64,000 nucleotides of DNA from ZC4RG30 sp046347045 (GTDB taxonomy: Bacteria; Pseudomonadota; Gammaproteobacteria; Steroidobacterales; Steroidobacteraceae), in NCBI GenBank assembly GCA_046347045.1, contig JAXMGX010000009.1, positions 165,668 through 229,667 of the forward strand, read 5' to 3'. Positions 51,437-61,055 of the stretch are shown in pieces. The notes below the pieces were generated by a model. That model did no database searches. It was given only the letters and a program-made list of their open reading frames with translations, and had not been told where the DNA came from. Made by a program: the position numbers and the translations under genes. Within the stretch, counting starts at the first letter, position 1, and the number at the start of each line of letters is the position of its first letter.

Positions 51437-52009
51437 ATGAGCGATGTGATCGACCGCGACGGCTTCCGTGCCAACGTCGGCATCGTGCTGATGGGCGGCA
51501 CGGGCAAGCTGTTTCTGGGTCGACGCACGGGGGGCAAGGGCTGGCAGTTCCCCCAGGGCGGCATGCGCCGGGGCGAGTCAGCCGAGGAATCCCTGTTCCG
51601 CGAACTGCGCGAAGAGGTGGGCCTCACTGAATCCCATGTGCGGCTCTTGGGCGCCACCACACGCTGGCTGCGCTACCGCCTGCCCGCGCGCTATGTGCGC
51701 CGCGACCAGCGCCCGCTGTGCCTGGGGCAGAAGCAGCGCTGGTTCCTGCTCGAACTGCGCAGCGATGAAACCGATATCCGCTTCGACACCACCGGCGAAC
51801 CGGAATTCGACCGCTGGCGCTGGGTGGATTACTGGCAGCCAGTGAAGGAAGTCATCTATTTCAAGCGGCCGGTCTACGTGCGCGCGCTGCACGAGCTGGC
51901 GCCGCTGGCGCGCCCCGAGGGTCTGCCGCCGTATCCCACCTGGTGGTCGCGGCACACGCGTGGTCGCGGCGCCGAACCTGCGCAGCCCGCCACGGCCTCC
52001 GCCATCTGA
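51437..52009 (+). CDS. rppH: RNA pyrophosphohydrolase
   Basis: 190 residues. Nudix box GGMRRGESAEESLFRELREE is complete, preceded by RANVGIVLMGGTGKLFLGRR and GWQFPQGG, and followed by RWLRYRLPARYVRRDQRP and QKQRWFLLEL, as in RppH/NudH. It removes 5' pyrophosphate from mRNA to start decay. A C-terminal extension of about 25 residues is poorly conserved. Confidence 0.96.
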   Translation: MSDVIDRDGFRANVGIVLMGGTGKLFLGRRTGGKGWQFPQGGMRRGESAEESLFRELREEVGLTESHVRLLGATTRWLRYRLPARYVRRDQRPLCLGQKQRWFLLELRSDETDIRFDTTGEPEFDRWRWVDYWQPVKEVIYFKRPVYVRALHELAPLARPEGLPPYPTWWSRHTRGRGAEPAQPATASAI

Positions 52010-52025
52010 AGGACACGGACAGGGA

Positions 52026-52745
52026 ATGTCGACGCAGCGCCTGGTGGTTCGCAGCTACACGCCGCTGCGGCGCATGCTGCTGATCGCGGCGGGTGTGATC
52101 ATGACGCTGCTTGCGATGTATGCCGCATTCGAATGGGGCCGCGGCAACGCCGGTTTCGATTCACGCAGCGCGCGCGCCGAGGAAGGCGAGTTGCGCGAGA
52201 AGATCGCCGCGCTCGAGGCCGACAACCGCCGGCAGCGACTGGCGCTGGCCGCCGGCGAGACGCAGCGCGTGGGCCAGGCCCGCGAACGCGAGGAGCTGGC
52301 GCGCACCATCGGCGACCTGCAGGCCGATGTGGCGCGCCTGACGCGCGACCTGGCCTTCTACCGCGGCGTGGTCGGGGATTCCGCCAATGCCGAAGTCGTG
52401 CGCATGCAGGGCTTTCGTGTCACGCGTGGCAAGGCGCCCGGCGAATTCCTGCTGCACCTGGTGCTGGGCCGTCCGCTGCGTCCCGAGGATTTCGTCAGCG
52501 GCAAGGCGCGCGTGACACTGGAAGGCAGCGTCGGCGCCACCGCCACCACGCTCGATCTGGCGCAGGTGTCGGATGTGACCAGCGGGGAACTGACGTTCAG
52601 TTATCGCTATGTGCAGACGCTGGATCAGGCCGTGAAGCTGCCGGCAGGGTTCGTGCCCGCCCGCGTCACCGTCGAGCTGCAAGCCTCGCGCAAGGGTGCG
52701 AATCCCGTGCGCGAAACCTTCCTGTGGACCGTGGAGAATGGTTGA
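52026..52745 (+). CDS. DUF6776-like membrane-anchored coiled-coil protein
   Basis: 239 residues from ATG 52026. One membrane helix (about 18-37, MLLIAAGVIMTLLAMYAAFE), then a coiled coil (about 50-120) and a beta-rich C-terminal domain (RMQGFRVTRGKAPGEFLLHLV, FSYRYVQTLDQAVKLP). The arrangement fits the uncharacterised DUF6776 family, which commonly lies next to bactofilin as here (adjacent, no gap). A role in envelope assembly with the bactofilin is plausible but unproven. Confidence 0.8.
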   Translation: MSTQRLVVRSYTPLRRMLLIAAGVIMTLLAMYAAFEWGRGNAGFDSRSARAEEGELREKIAALEADNRRQRLALAAGETQRVGQAREREELARTIGDLQADVARLTRDLAFYRGVVGDSANAEVVRMQGFRVTRGKAPGEFLLHLVLGRPLRPEDFVSGKARVTLEGSVGATATTLDLAQVSDVTSGELTFSYRYVQTLDQAVKLPAGFVPARVTVELQASRKGANPVRETFLWTVENG

Positions 52746-53117
52746 ATGATATTCAAGCGTGAAACCCGGGAAGACCTGCCCATCGAGACGCTGATCAGCG
52801 CGCGCACCCGCATCCAGGGCGATGTGCAGTTCAGCGGCGGGCTGCATGTGGACGGCACCGTCACCGGCAGTGTGCGGGCAACGCCGGGGCCCTCGCGGCT
52901 GGTGCAGAGCCAGGCCTCGGTGGTGGAGGGCTCGGTGGAGGCGCAGGTAGTCGAGCTGCACGGCACCGTGCGCGGCGACATTCTTGCACCGCGACGCGCG
53001 CTGCTGGGCGCAACCGCCCGTATCGAGGGCAATGTGCAGTACGGCGACATTGAAATGGCCGCGGGCGCCCGCATCAACGGTAAAATGCTGAAGATTGCTA
53101 CCGAGGGCAGCTCATGA
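52746..53117 (+). CDS. Bactofilin, polymer-forming cytoskeletal protein
   Basis: 123 residues. The DUF583 beta-helix repeats are visible: ISARTRIQGDVQFSGGLHVD, GTVTGSVRA, VVEGSVEAQVVELHGTVRGD and GATARIEGNVQYGDIEMAAG. Bactofilins polymerise without nucleotide and help place cell-wall or motility proteins. It overlaps erpA by four bases. Confidence 0.94.
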   Translation: MIFKRETREDLPIETLISARTRIQGDVQFSGGLHVDGTVTGSVRATPGPSRLVQSQASVVEGSVEAQVVELHGTVRGDILAPRRALLGATARIEGNVQYGDIEMAAGARINGKMLKIATEGSS

Positions 53118-53449
53118 GCCAGGATACGATTGCATTCACCGACGCGGCGGCCACCAAGGTGGGCGAACTGATCCGCGACGAAGGCAACCCCAATCTCATG
53201 CTGCGCGTTTACGTGCAGGGCGGCGGCTGCTCGGGCATGCAGTATGGTTTCGAGTTCGACGAAACCGTGCAGGATGGCGACACGCAGGTGGAACGCCTGG
53301 GTGTGAAGCTGCTGGTCGATCCCATGAGCTTCCAGTACCTGAACGGCGCGGAAATCGATTACCGCGAAGGGCTCGAAGGCGCGCAGTTCGTGATCCGCAA
53401 CCCCAATGCCACCACCACCTGCGGTTGCGGCTCGTCGTTCGCCTCCTGA
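53114..53449 (+). CDS. erpA: Iron-sulfur cluster insertion protein ErpA
   Basis: 111 residues, A-type carrier. The three conserved Cys are in GGGCSGMQYGFEFD and TTTCGCGSSFAS; DPMSFQYLNGAEIDY is typical of ErpA. It delivers Fe-S clusters to apo-proteins, relevant to the ferredoxin-type proteins of the window. Confidence 0.95.
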   Translation: MSQDTIAFTDAAATKVGELIRDEGNPNLMLRVYVQGGGCSGMQYGFEFDETVQDGDTQVERLGVKLLVDPMSFQYLNGAEIDYREGLEGAQFVIRNPNATTTCGCGSSFAS

Positions 53450-53467
53450 TCCCAGCGACCATCCGAC

Positions 53468-54976
53468 ATGAGTCGTCCGCGGCGCGTGCCCGATGTGCTG
53501 GCCGCAGTCGACCTGGGCTCCAACAGCTTCCACATGGTGGTGGCCCGTTACAGCAACGGGCAGCTCATCGTCATCGACAGGCTGCGCGAGATGGTGCAGC
53601 TGGCCTCGGGCCTCGATGACGACGGCCGGCTCGACAAGGACGTGGCCGCGCGCGCACTGGCCTGCCTGAAACGCTTCGGCCAGCGGCTCACCGATGTGCA
53701 TGCCGATGGCGTGCGTGTGGTGGGCACCAGCGCGCTGCGCCGCGCGCGCCGCAAGCAGGCCTTTCTCGAGCGCGCGCGCGACGCGCTGGGTCATCCCATC
53801 GAGGTGATCGCCGGCCGCGAGGAAGCGCGGCTCATCTATTCGGGCGTCTGCCAGATGCTGCCGCCCGAGCCGGGCAACCGCCTCGTGGTCGACATCGGCG
53901 GCGGCAGCACCGAGCTCGTCATCGGTCGCGGGCTCGAACCATTGGAACTGGAAAGCGTGAACCTGGGCTGCGTGGGCGTCAGCCAGCGCTTCTTCGCTGA
54001 AGGCAGGCTCTCGGCCAAACGCTTCGCCAGGGCGCGGCTGGCCGCGCAGCAGGAACTGGAGCCGGTGCAGGAAGCCTACCTCAGGCGCGGCTGGGACTCG
54101 GCGGCCGGCAGTTCGGGCAGCGTGCGCACCATCCTCGAGGCGCAGAAGGAAATGGATCCCAAGGCCACGGCGATCACGGCCGAAGGCATCGATGCGCTGA
54201 TCGACATGCTGTCCGGCGCGGGGTCGGTGCAGGCCATACCGCTCGAGTCGGTGACCGAGGAGCGGCGCTCGGTGTTCGCCGGCGGCCTCGCCATCCTCGC
54301 GGAGATATTTTCCACGCTGAAGATACGGCAGATGCGCTGGAGCGAAGGCGCGATGCGCGAGGGCCTGCTGTGGGACATGATCGGTCGCTACACGGCCGAG
54401 GACGCGCGCGAGCGTACCGTCCGCTCGATGCAGCAGCGCTACCACGTCGACATGGCGCAGGCGGCGCGGGTGGAGCAGACGGCGCTGGCGCTGCTGGCGC
54501 AGGTCGAGCAGAGCTGGAAGCTGGATGATCCGCTGGCCGAGCAGGCGTTGGCCTGGGCCAGCCGCCTGCACGAAATCGGCCTCGATGTGGCCCACAGTGG
54601 CTATCACCGCCACGGCGCCTATCTGCTGGAAAACGCCGACATGCCCGGCTTCGCGCGCGAGGAGCAGCAGTTGCTGGCGCGGCTGGTCGGCGGTCACCGG
54701 CGCAAGCTGCTGCTCGAAGGCCTGGACGATCTGATCCCGCCCTGGGATGAGCGCGCGCTGTACCTCATCGTCATCCTGCGGCTGGCGGTGCTGCTGCACC
54801 GTGCCCGCAGCGAATCGCCGATTCCCGAGGTGACGCTGGTGGGAAAGCCGCGCACGCTGGAACTGCGCTTTCGCGTGCGCTCGTTCCGCGATCATCCGCT
54901 GACCGCGGCAGACCTGAACGACGAGGTGGAATACCTGCGCGGCCGCGGCCTACGGCTGCGCGTGCTCACGTCCTGA
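53468..54976 (+). CDS. ppx: Ppx/GppA exopolyphosphatase
   Basis: 502 residues. Actin-like ATPase core: LAAVDLGSNSFHMVVARY, VVGTSALRRARRKQAF, AGREEARLIYSGV and VVDIGGGSTELVIGRG, followed by a C-terminal HD-like helical domain (SRLHEIGLDVAHSGYHRHGA). It removes phosphate from polyphosphate and may also act on pppGpp. It converges on ppk and the two coding ends overlap by 27 bases. Confidence 0.95.
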   Translation: MSRPRRVPDVLAAVDLGSNSFHMVVARYSNGQLIVIDRLREMVQLASGLDDDGRLDKDVAARALACLKRFGQRLTDVHADGVRVVGTSALRRARRKQAFLERARDALGHPIEVIAGREEARLIYSGVCQMLPPEPGNRLVVDIGGGSTELVIGRGLEPLELESVNLGCVGVSQRFFAEGRLSAKRFARARLAAQQELEPVQEAYLRRGWDSAAGSSGSVRTILEAQKEMDPKATAITAEGIDALIDMLSGAGSVQAIPLESVTEERRSVFAGGLAILAEIFSTLKIRQMRWSEGAMREGLLWDMIGRYTAEDARERTVRSMQQRYHVDMAQAARVEQTALALLAQVEQSWKLDDPLAEQALAWASRLHEIGLDVAHSGYHRHGAYLLENADMPGFAREEQQLLARLVGGHRRKLLLEGLDDLIPPWDERALYLIVILRLAVLLHRARSESPIPEVTLVGKPRTLELRFRVRSFRDHPLTAADLNDEVEYLRGRGLRLRVLTS

Positions 54977-57022
54977 GGTGTAGCGCTCCAGCAGGCGCGC
55001 CTGTGCACTGACTGCGACTGCGCCGCGTGCGCGCTGGTACGTGCCATCGGCGGCCAGCAGCCACGCGTCGGCGGTGTCTTCCAGATAGGCGTCGAGGTCC
55101 GCGCGCAGCGATTCGCGCAATTGCGGATCCAGCACCGGGAAGGCGATTTCCACGCGGCGGAAGAAATTGCGCTCCATCCAGTCGGCGCTGCTGCAGTAGA
55201 CCTGCGCGTCGGCGCCGTCGCCGAAGCACCATACGCGGGGATGCTCGAGGAATCGCCCGACGATGGAACGCACGCGGATGTTCTCCGAAGCCCCCGGCAC
55301 GCCGGGGCGCAGCGCGCAGGTGCCGCGCACCACCAGGTCCACCTGCACGCCGGCGCGCGAGGCCTCGTACAACGCCTCGATCACCTGCGGCTCGGTCAGT
55401 GCATTCATGCGCGCCACGATGCGGCCGGACCTGCCGCGCGCGGTCTCGCCGCGGATCAATTGCAGCAGTCGCGCATGCAGCGTGAACGGCGACTGCAGCA
55501 GCAGCCGCAGTTGCGGCGTGCGCGTCAGGCTCGTGAGTTGCAGGAAGATCTCGTGCACATCGAGGCCCAGCGATTCATTGGCCGTGAGCAGGCCGTAGTC
55601 GGTGTACGCCCGCGCCGTCTGCCAGTGATAGTTGCCGGTGCCCAGGTGGCAGTAGCGGCGGATGCCCCCGACTTCGCGGCGCACCACCAGGATCATCTTT
55701 GCGTGGGTCTTGTAGCCCACCACGCCGTACATCACGTGCACCCCGGCTTCCTGCAGGCGGTTGGCGAGGCTGATGTTGGCTTCCTCGTCGAAGCGGGCAC
55801 GAAGCTCGATGATCGTGGTGACGTCCTTGCCATTGTGGGCCGCGGCGACCAGCGCATCGACGATCGGCGATGCGGCGCCAACGCGATACAGAGTCTGCTT
55901 GATGGCCAGCACCTGCGGGTCGGCGGCCGCCAGCCGCAGGAAGTCCATCACCGGCGCGAAGCTCTGGAAAGGGTGGTGCAGCAGCATGTCGCCGGCGCGA
56001 AGCTGTTCGAAGAGGTCCAGCGCCTGCGCGGGATTCGGCGGCAGCGCGGGCGCGAAGGGCGTGTACTTCAGGTCGCTGCGGCCGGTCAATTCATAGATGG
56101 CCGACAGGCGGTTGAGGTTGACGGGGCCGGCGACGCGGTACAGGTCCTGCCGGCCCAGCGCGAACTGCTGCAGCAGGAAGTCGACGATGTCCTCGGGGCA
56201 GTCCACGGAGGTTTCCAGCCGCACCGCGGCGCCATAACGGCGATGCGCCAGCTCGCCCTCCAGCGCGCGGCGCAGGTCGTCCACTTCTTCGTCGTCGACG
56301 AACAGGTCGCTGTTGCGCGTGACGCGGAACTGCCAGGCGCCGGTCACCGACATGCCGGGGAACAGCAGCGGAATGAATTCGGCCAGGATGCTCGACAGCA
56401 GCACCAGCGACGCGCCGCTCGCGGCACGCGGTACCGGCACCACGCGCGGCAGCGAGCGCGGCACCTGTACCACCGCCAGTTCGGTGTCGCGGCCGAAGGC
56501 ATCCTTGCCCTGCAGTCGCACGATGAAGTTCAGGCTCTTGTTCTGGATGCGCGGGAACGGCCGCGCGGGATCGAGGCCCAGCGGGCTGAGCACCGGTTCC
56601 ACTTCCAGGTGGAAGTGATTCTCCAGCCACGCACGGTCGGCCGCGGACCAGGTGCCCGGCGCCATCAGGTTCACGCCCTGCGCAGCCAGCTCGGGCAGAA
56701 GCTGCCGGTTGAGGCAGGCGTACTGATCGGCAATGAGCTGCGTGGCCCGCGCGTGGATGGCGGCGAGCTGTGCATCCACCGGCGTGCGATCCGGACCCGT
56801 GGCCGGCGTGCCCAGTTCCTCGAGCTGCTTCAGGCCCGCGACGCGGATCTCGAAGAACTCATCGAGGTTGTTCGAAGAAATGCACAGGAACCGCAGCCGC
56901 TCCAGCAGGGGCAACGCGGCGTCGCTGGCCTGGGCCAGCACGCGCTGGTTGAATTCGAGCAGTGACAGCTCGCGGTTGATGAACAGGTCCATGCGTAGCC
57001 TGCCATCTTCCGCCATGGTCAT
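54950..57022 (-). CDS. ppk1: Polyphosphate kinase 1
   Basis: 690 residues from ATG 57022, chosen for its ATGA overlap with anmK and the E. coli-like length. N domain FINRELSLLEFNQRVLAQA; the phosphorylated His lies in VGYKTHAKMILVVRR, and the second His in FLEHPRVWCFGDG; SSADWMERNFFRRVE is the C-terminal signature. It makes polyphosphate from ATP at the membrane. Confidence 0.97.
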   Translation of the reverse strand: MTMAEDGRLRMDLFINRELSLLEFNQRVLAQASDAALPLLERLRFLCISSNNLDEFFEIRVAGLKQLEELGTPATGPDRTPVDAQLAAIHARATQLIADQYACLNRQLLPELAAQGVNLMAPGTWSAADRAWLENHFHLEVEPVLSPLGLDPARPFPRIQNKSLNFIVRLQGKDAFGRDTELAVVQVPRSLPRVVPVPRAASGASLVLLSSILAEFIPLLFPGMSVTGAWQFRVTRNSDLFVDDEEVDDLRRALEGELAHRRYGAAVRLETSVDCPEDIVDFLLQQFALGRQDLYRVAGPVNLNRLSAIYELTGRSDLKYTPFAPALPPNPAQALDLFEQLRAGDMLLHHPFQSFAPVMDFLRLAAADPQVLAIKQTLYRVGAASPIVDALVAAAHNGKDVTTIIELRARFDEEANISLANRLQEAGVHVMYGVVGYKTHAKMILVVRREVGGIRRYCHLGTGNYHWQTARAYTDYGLLTANESLGLDVHEIFLQLTSLTRTPQLRLLLQSPFTLHARLLQLIRGETARGRSGRIVARMNALTEPQVIEALYEASRAGVQVDLVVRGTCALRPGVPGASENIRVRSIVGRFLEHPRVWCFGDGADAQVYCSSADWMERNFFRRVEIAFPVLDPQLRESLRADLDAYLEDTADAWLLAADGTYQRARGAVAVSAQARLLERYTSGREHAQP

Positions 57023-58137
57023 TGCGGTTCCGTGACACCGCCGCGATGCAATGCGCCCAGCACCCGCGGCCCGCGCGCGCCGGTGACGGCGACCAGGTTG
57101 CCCGGGCGTCCCTCGAGAAACTGGTGCGCCAGCCACGCGCACATGGCGGCTTCCACCTGCTCCGGCGGAATGCCTGCCGTGCCCGTGGAGCGCACCGGCA
57201 CCCCGGGCAGGCGCGCCGCCAGGCGGCGCATCAGTTCGTCGTTGAAGGCGCCGCCACCGCATACCAGCAGCTGCGTCGGTGCAAATGCCGCGCCGGTGAC
57301 TGCCGATGCGATGCTGGCGGCGGTGAACTCACACAGCGTGGCCTGCACATCGGCGACGGTGGCAGCGCTGCGATCCAGTGCCTTCTGCAGCCACGCGCGA
57401 TTGAACAGTTCGCGGCCAGTGCTCTTGGGCGGTGGCAGCACGAGGTAGGGCTCCTGCAGCAGCAGGTTGAGCAGTGCGGAATCCACCCTGCCCGAAGCCG
57501 CCAGTCGCCCTGCGTCATCGTAGGGCCGGCCCAGGTGTTCCTGTGCCCACAGGTCCATCAGGCAGTTGCCAGGTCCGGTGTCGAAGCCGCTGACGCGACC
57601 ATCGGCATGCAGCAGCGTTACATTGCCGATGCCGCCGATGTTCACCACCGCCCGCGCCTCGCCGGGGCGGCCAAATGCCGCTGCATGAAAGGCCGGCACC
57701 AGTGGCGCGGCTTCACCGCCGGCCGCAAGGTCGCGGCGACGGAAGTCGGCAACCACATCCAGGCCCGTGCGCTCGGCGATGCGGTTCGCATCGCCGATCT
57801 GCAGGGTGAAGGGCGTTGCCGCCCGTGGCCTGTGCAGCACGGTCTGCCCGTGGCTGCCGATGGCGCGCACCTGCGCGGCCTTCAGGCCGGCGGCATCGAG
57901 CAGTTGCAACGCCGCGCTGGCGAACACTTCGCCGATCCGCGCATCCAGCGTGCCCAGCATGTCGAGGTCACACTGCGCGGGATTGGCCACGGCGGCATGC
58001 AGTGCGCGCGACAGCTCATCGGGATAGTCCACGTGGACGGCGCCGCGCACCTGCATGCCCGTGGACCCGATTTGCAGCGCCACCGCTTCCACGCCGTCCA
58101 TGCTGGTTCCTGAAATCAGGCCCGCGTAAATCGGCAT
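57019..58137 (-). CDS. anmK: Anhydro-N-acetylmuramic acid kinase
   Basis: 372 residues. LISGTSMDGVEAV, AIGSHGQTVLHRP, RRRDLAAGGEAAPLVPAFH, VVNIGGIGNVTLL and LVCGGGAFNDELMRRL match AnmK. It phosphorylates and opens anhMurNAc from peptidoglycan recycling. With ampD in this window it completes two steps of that pathway. An M23 peptidase gene lies 24 bases upstream, as often seen. Confidence 0.97.
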   Translation of the reverse strand: MPIYAGLISGTSMDGVEAVALQIGSTGMQVRGAVHVDYPDELSRALHAAVANPAQCDLDMLGTLDARIGEVFASAALQLLDAAGLKAAQVRAIGSHGQTVLHRPRAATPFTLQIGDANRIAERTGLDVVADFRRRDLAAGGEAAPLVPAFHAAAFGRPGEARAVVNIGGIGNVTLLHADGRVSGFDTGPGNCLMDLWAQEHLGRPYDDAGRLAASGRVDSALLNLLLQEPYLVLPPPKSTGRELFNRAWLQKALDRSAATVADVQATLCEFTAASIASAVTGAAFAPTQLLVCGGGAFNDELMRRLAARLPGVPVRSTGTAGIPPEQVEAAMCAWLAHQFLEGRPGNLVAVTGARGPRVLGALHRGGVTEPQ

Positions 58138-58161
58138 TGGGTGGAGCCCCCGGGGGCCGCG

Positions 58162-59532
58162 CTAGCGCGCGGCCGGGGAATTGGCTGCGACTGTAGTGCC
58201 GGTGCCCGCGGTGGCGCCTGCGCCGGCAGCGTCGAGCCGTGCAAGCAGCGCACCGGTCTGCAGCGCGAAACGATCGCGCTCCGCAGCCGGTACCGGCGGA
58301 CCGGGTTGCCCGCGGCGGATGGCCTTCTGCGGATCGACGAATACGCCGCGCTCGATGTACTCAAAATGCAGGTGCGGCCCGGTGGCAAGCCCGGTGCTGC
58401 CCACATAGGCGATGACCTGTCCCTGCTCGACCTTGCTGCCCTGGCCCACGCCGGACGCAAAGCGCGACAGATGCCCGTAGCGCGTTATGACCTTGCCTGC
58501 GTGCTCGATTTCCACCACATTGCCGAAGCCGCCTTTCACGCCGCGATATACCACGCGGCCCGCGCCGGCGGCCTTCACCGGCGTGCCTGAGGGCGCGGCA
58601 TAGTCCACGCCGCGATGCGCGCGAATCGTGTTCAGCACGGGATGCCGGCGCGCCGGATTGAACACCGAACTGATGCGCGAGAATTGCACCGGCGCCTTCA
58701 GGAAGGCCTTGCGCAGGCTTGCGCCCTCCGGCGTGTAGAAGTCGGCATGGCCCTGGGCATTCACGTAGCGCACCGCGCGATAGCGCTTGCCTTCGTTGAT
58801 GAATTCGGCGGCCAGGATGTCGCCGTCGGCCAGGATCTTGCCGTCGCGTTCGAGTTGCTCGTACACCAGCCTGAAGGAATCCCCCTCACGCAGGTCGAGC
58901 ACGAAATCCACGTCCCAGCGGAAGATCTCGGCCAGCGACATGGTGGTGATGTCGCGCAGTCCGGCGGCGGTGCCGGCGGCAAACAGCGAGCTGTCGATGG
59001 CGCCGCCGGTGGTCACCACATGCCGGTTGAGCGGCAGGTCTTCGACGCTGGCGGTGAAGCCGTTGTCCTCGCCGCGCTTCACTTTCAGCGTCTGGCTGAG
59101 CGACAGCGGCCGCTCGATGCCCACCAGTTCGCCGCCGCGGCGCGCGAAGGTGAGTTCATCGCCGGGCCGCAGCCGGTCGAGCGCGGCGCGGGCGCCGTCG
59201 AGCGCGCGGATATTGGCGAGGTCGGTCAGCGACAGCTGCAGCCGCCGGAAAATCTGGTCGAGCGTCTCGTTGCGCTGGACCTTGACGCTGATCTTCGACA
59301 GTCCCGCGGTGGCCGCATCCAGTGCGGCATCGACGCCGGATTCGGCGCGATGGGCCAGTTCGAATGCCGCCATGGCGATCCGCGTGCTGTCCTTCGGTCC
59401 GGCAACATCCAGCGAAAAGTGGATGCCCAGCCCCACGACCACGGCGCAGCACAGCAGTTGCAGTCCGCGCAGCGGCACCATGCTGCCGCGATTTCGGGAG
59501 ATCCGGGGTTTGGGTGCAGGGAGTTGGGGCAC
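58162..59532 (-). CDS. M23 family peptidoglycan endopeptidase (MepM-like)
   Basis: 456 residues. One N-terminal helix (LLCCAVVVGLGIHFSLDVAG), an OapA/LysM-like segment (VQRNETLDQIFRRLQLSLTD, about 85-130), a Csd3-like middle, then the LytM domain (about 310-410) with zinc ligands in HRGVDYAAPSG and HLHFEYIERG. It cuts cross-links during wall growth. The alanine-rich tail is of low complexity. Divergent from tyrS. Confidence 0.94.
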   Translation of the reverse strand: MPQLPAPKPRISRNRGSMVPLRGLQLLCCAVVVGLGIHFSLDVAGPKDSTRIAMAAFELAHRAESGVDAALDAATAGLSKISVKVQRNETLDQIFRRLQLSLTDLANIRALDGARAALDRLRPGDELTFARRGGELVGIERPLSLSQTLKVKRGEDNGFTASVEDLPLNRHVVTTGGAIDSSLFAAGTAAGLRDITTMSLAEIFRWDVDFVLDLREGDSFRLVYEQLERDGKILADGDILAAEFINEGKRYRAVRYVNAQGHADFYTPEGASLRKAFLKAPVQFSRISSVFNPARRHPVLNTIRAHRGVDYAAPSGTPVKAAGAGRVVYRGVKGGFGNVVEIEHAGKVITRYGHLSRFASGVGQGSKVEQGQVIAYVGSTGLATGPHLHFEYIERGVFVDPQKAIRRGQPGPPVPAAERDRFALQTGALLARLDAAGAGATAGTGTTVAANSPAAR

Positions 59533-59554
59533 GAATTCGGTACCGGATCAGCCT

Positions 59555-59583
59555 GTTACATAATCTTTGGTGGCCGCTATATT
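59555..59583 (+). promoter_or_regulatory. Probable sigma-70 promoter of tyrS
   Basis: GTTACA (59555-59560) and TATATT (59578-59583) are 17 bases apart in an AT-rich patch unlike the surrounding DNA, about 110 bases before the tyrS start. No T-box or other leader structure is evident. Confidence 0.55.
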
Positions 59584-59693
59584 AATAATGATGGCGCGAC
59601 GGTCAACCCGCCTGCACCTGATCTGCCCGGTTCTGCGACCTGAAGCACGATGGGCGGGCCGCCCGCGCCATCGGCTATTCTTCGAAGCACAAC

Positions 59694-60944
59694 ATGACCA
59701 ACACCGACGCAGCGCCGGCTCTCTCCGGCTCCCAGGCCGGCCCCGAAGCCGCACAGCTCGCTGAAATCTCCCGCGGCACCCAGGAAGTCCTCACCGAAGC
59801 CGACCTGATCCGCAAGTTGAGGCGTGGCAAGCCGCTCATCATCAAGGCCGGCTTCGATCCCACCGCCCCGGACCTGCATCTGGGACACACCGTGCTGCTG
59901 AACAAGATGCGGCAGTTCCAGCAGTTCGGCCACGATGTGGTGTTCCTGATCGGCGATTTCACCGGCATGATCGGCGACCCCACCGGGCGCAATGCCACGC
60001 GGCCGCCGCTGACGCCGGAGCAGATCAAGGCCAACGCGGTCACTTACGAAAAGCAGGTATTCAAGATCCTCGACGCGCAGAAGACGCGCGTGGATTTCAA
60101 TTCGCGCTGGTTCAGCGCGATGAATGCCGCGGGCCTGATCGAAATCGCCGCGAAACACACCGTGGCGCGCATGATCGAGCGCGACGATTTCTCCAAGCGC
60201 TTCAAGTCGAACCAGCCCATTGCACTGCATGAATTCCTGTATCCGCTGGTGCAGGGCTACGACTCGGTCGCATTGCGCGCCGATGTCGAGCTCGGCGGCA
60301 CCGACCAGAAGTTCAATCTGCTCGTGGGCCGCGCGCTGCAGGAACACTACGGCCAGGAACCGCAGGTGGTCATCACCATGCCGCTGCTCGAGGGTCTCGA
60401 CGGCGTGAACAAGATGTCCAAATCCCTCGGCAACTACGTGGGAATCGCCGAAGACGCGGATGCCCAGTTCGGCAAGCTGATGTCGATATCCGATGCGCTG
60501 ATGTGGCGGTATTTCGAGCTGCTGTCGTTCCGGCCGCTCACCGACATCGCCGCGCTGAGGAAATCCATCGACGCAGGCCGCAATCCCCGCGACGTGAAGT
60601 TCGAACTCGCCGAGGAAATCGTCGCGCGCTTCCACGACAAGGCTGCCGCCACGCGCGCGCGCGAGAACTTCATCGCGCGCTTCTCGCAGAAGACCCTGCC
60701 CACCGATCTGCCGCTGCAGTTCCTGACCAGCAGCGATGCGGCCGGCGTGAAACTGGCTGCGGCGCTGAAGGAAGCGGGTCTCGTAGCCAGCAATTCCGAG
60801 GCGAATCGCAAGATCACCGAGGGTGCAGTGCGCGTGGACGGCAACAAGACCACGGATCGGGAAACCCGGCTCGCTCCCGGCGCCGAGTACATCCTGCAGC
60901 TCGGGCCCCGCAAATTCGCCCGTGTGCAGGTTTCACCCCCGTAG
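59694..60944 (+). CDS. tyrS: Tyrosyl-tRNA synthetase
   Basis: 416 residues. Class I signature HLGH in DPTAPDLHLGHTVLLNKMRQ, the KMSKS loop in NKMSKSLGNYVG, LVQGYDSVALRADVELGGTD for tyrosine and tRNA recognition, and a C-terminal S4 domain (about 350-410). It charges tRNA-Tyr. It belongs to the longer bacterial form with HLGH. A terminator follows about 70 bases after the stop. Confidence 0.96.
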   Translation: MTNTDAAPALSGSQAGPEAAQLAEISRGTQEVLTEADLIRKLRRGKPLIIKAGFDPTAPDLHLGHTVLLNKMRQFQQFGHDVVFLIGDFTGMIGDPTGRNATRPPLTPEQIKANAVTYEKQVFKILDAQKTRVDFNSRWFSAMNAAGLIEIAAKHTVARMIERDDFSKRFKSNQPIALHEFLYPLVQGYDSVALRADVELGGTDQKFNLLVGRALQEHYGQEPQVVITMPLLEGLDGVNKMSKSLGNYVGIAEDADAQFGKLMSISDALMWRYFELLSFRPLTDIAALRKSIDAGRNPRDVKFELAEEIVARFHDKAAATRARENFIARFSQKTLPTDLPLQFLTSSDAAGVKLAAALKEAGLVASNSEANRKITEGAVRVDGNKTTDRETRLAPGAEYILQLGPRKFARVQVSPP

Positions 60945-61012
60945 AGGCCGCGAAAAGGGCCTTGACTTTCGCATAAACCTGCCCCGGCAGCCGTCCACAG
61001 GCAATTGGACCC

Positions 61013-61036
61013 AAGCCCCTGAAAACAGGGGTTGTT
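61013..61036 (+). terminator. Intrinsic terminator downstream of tyrS
   Basis: CCCCTG (61016-61021), loop AAAA and CAGGGG (61026-61031) form a 6-bp GC-rich stem followed by TTGTT. It separates tyrS from the rRNA operon promoters. Confidence 0.65.
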
Positions 61037-61055
61037 CCAGGCTCGAAAATCAACG

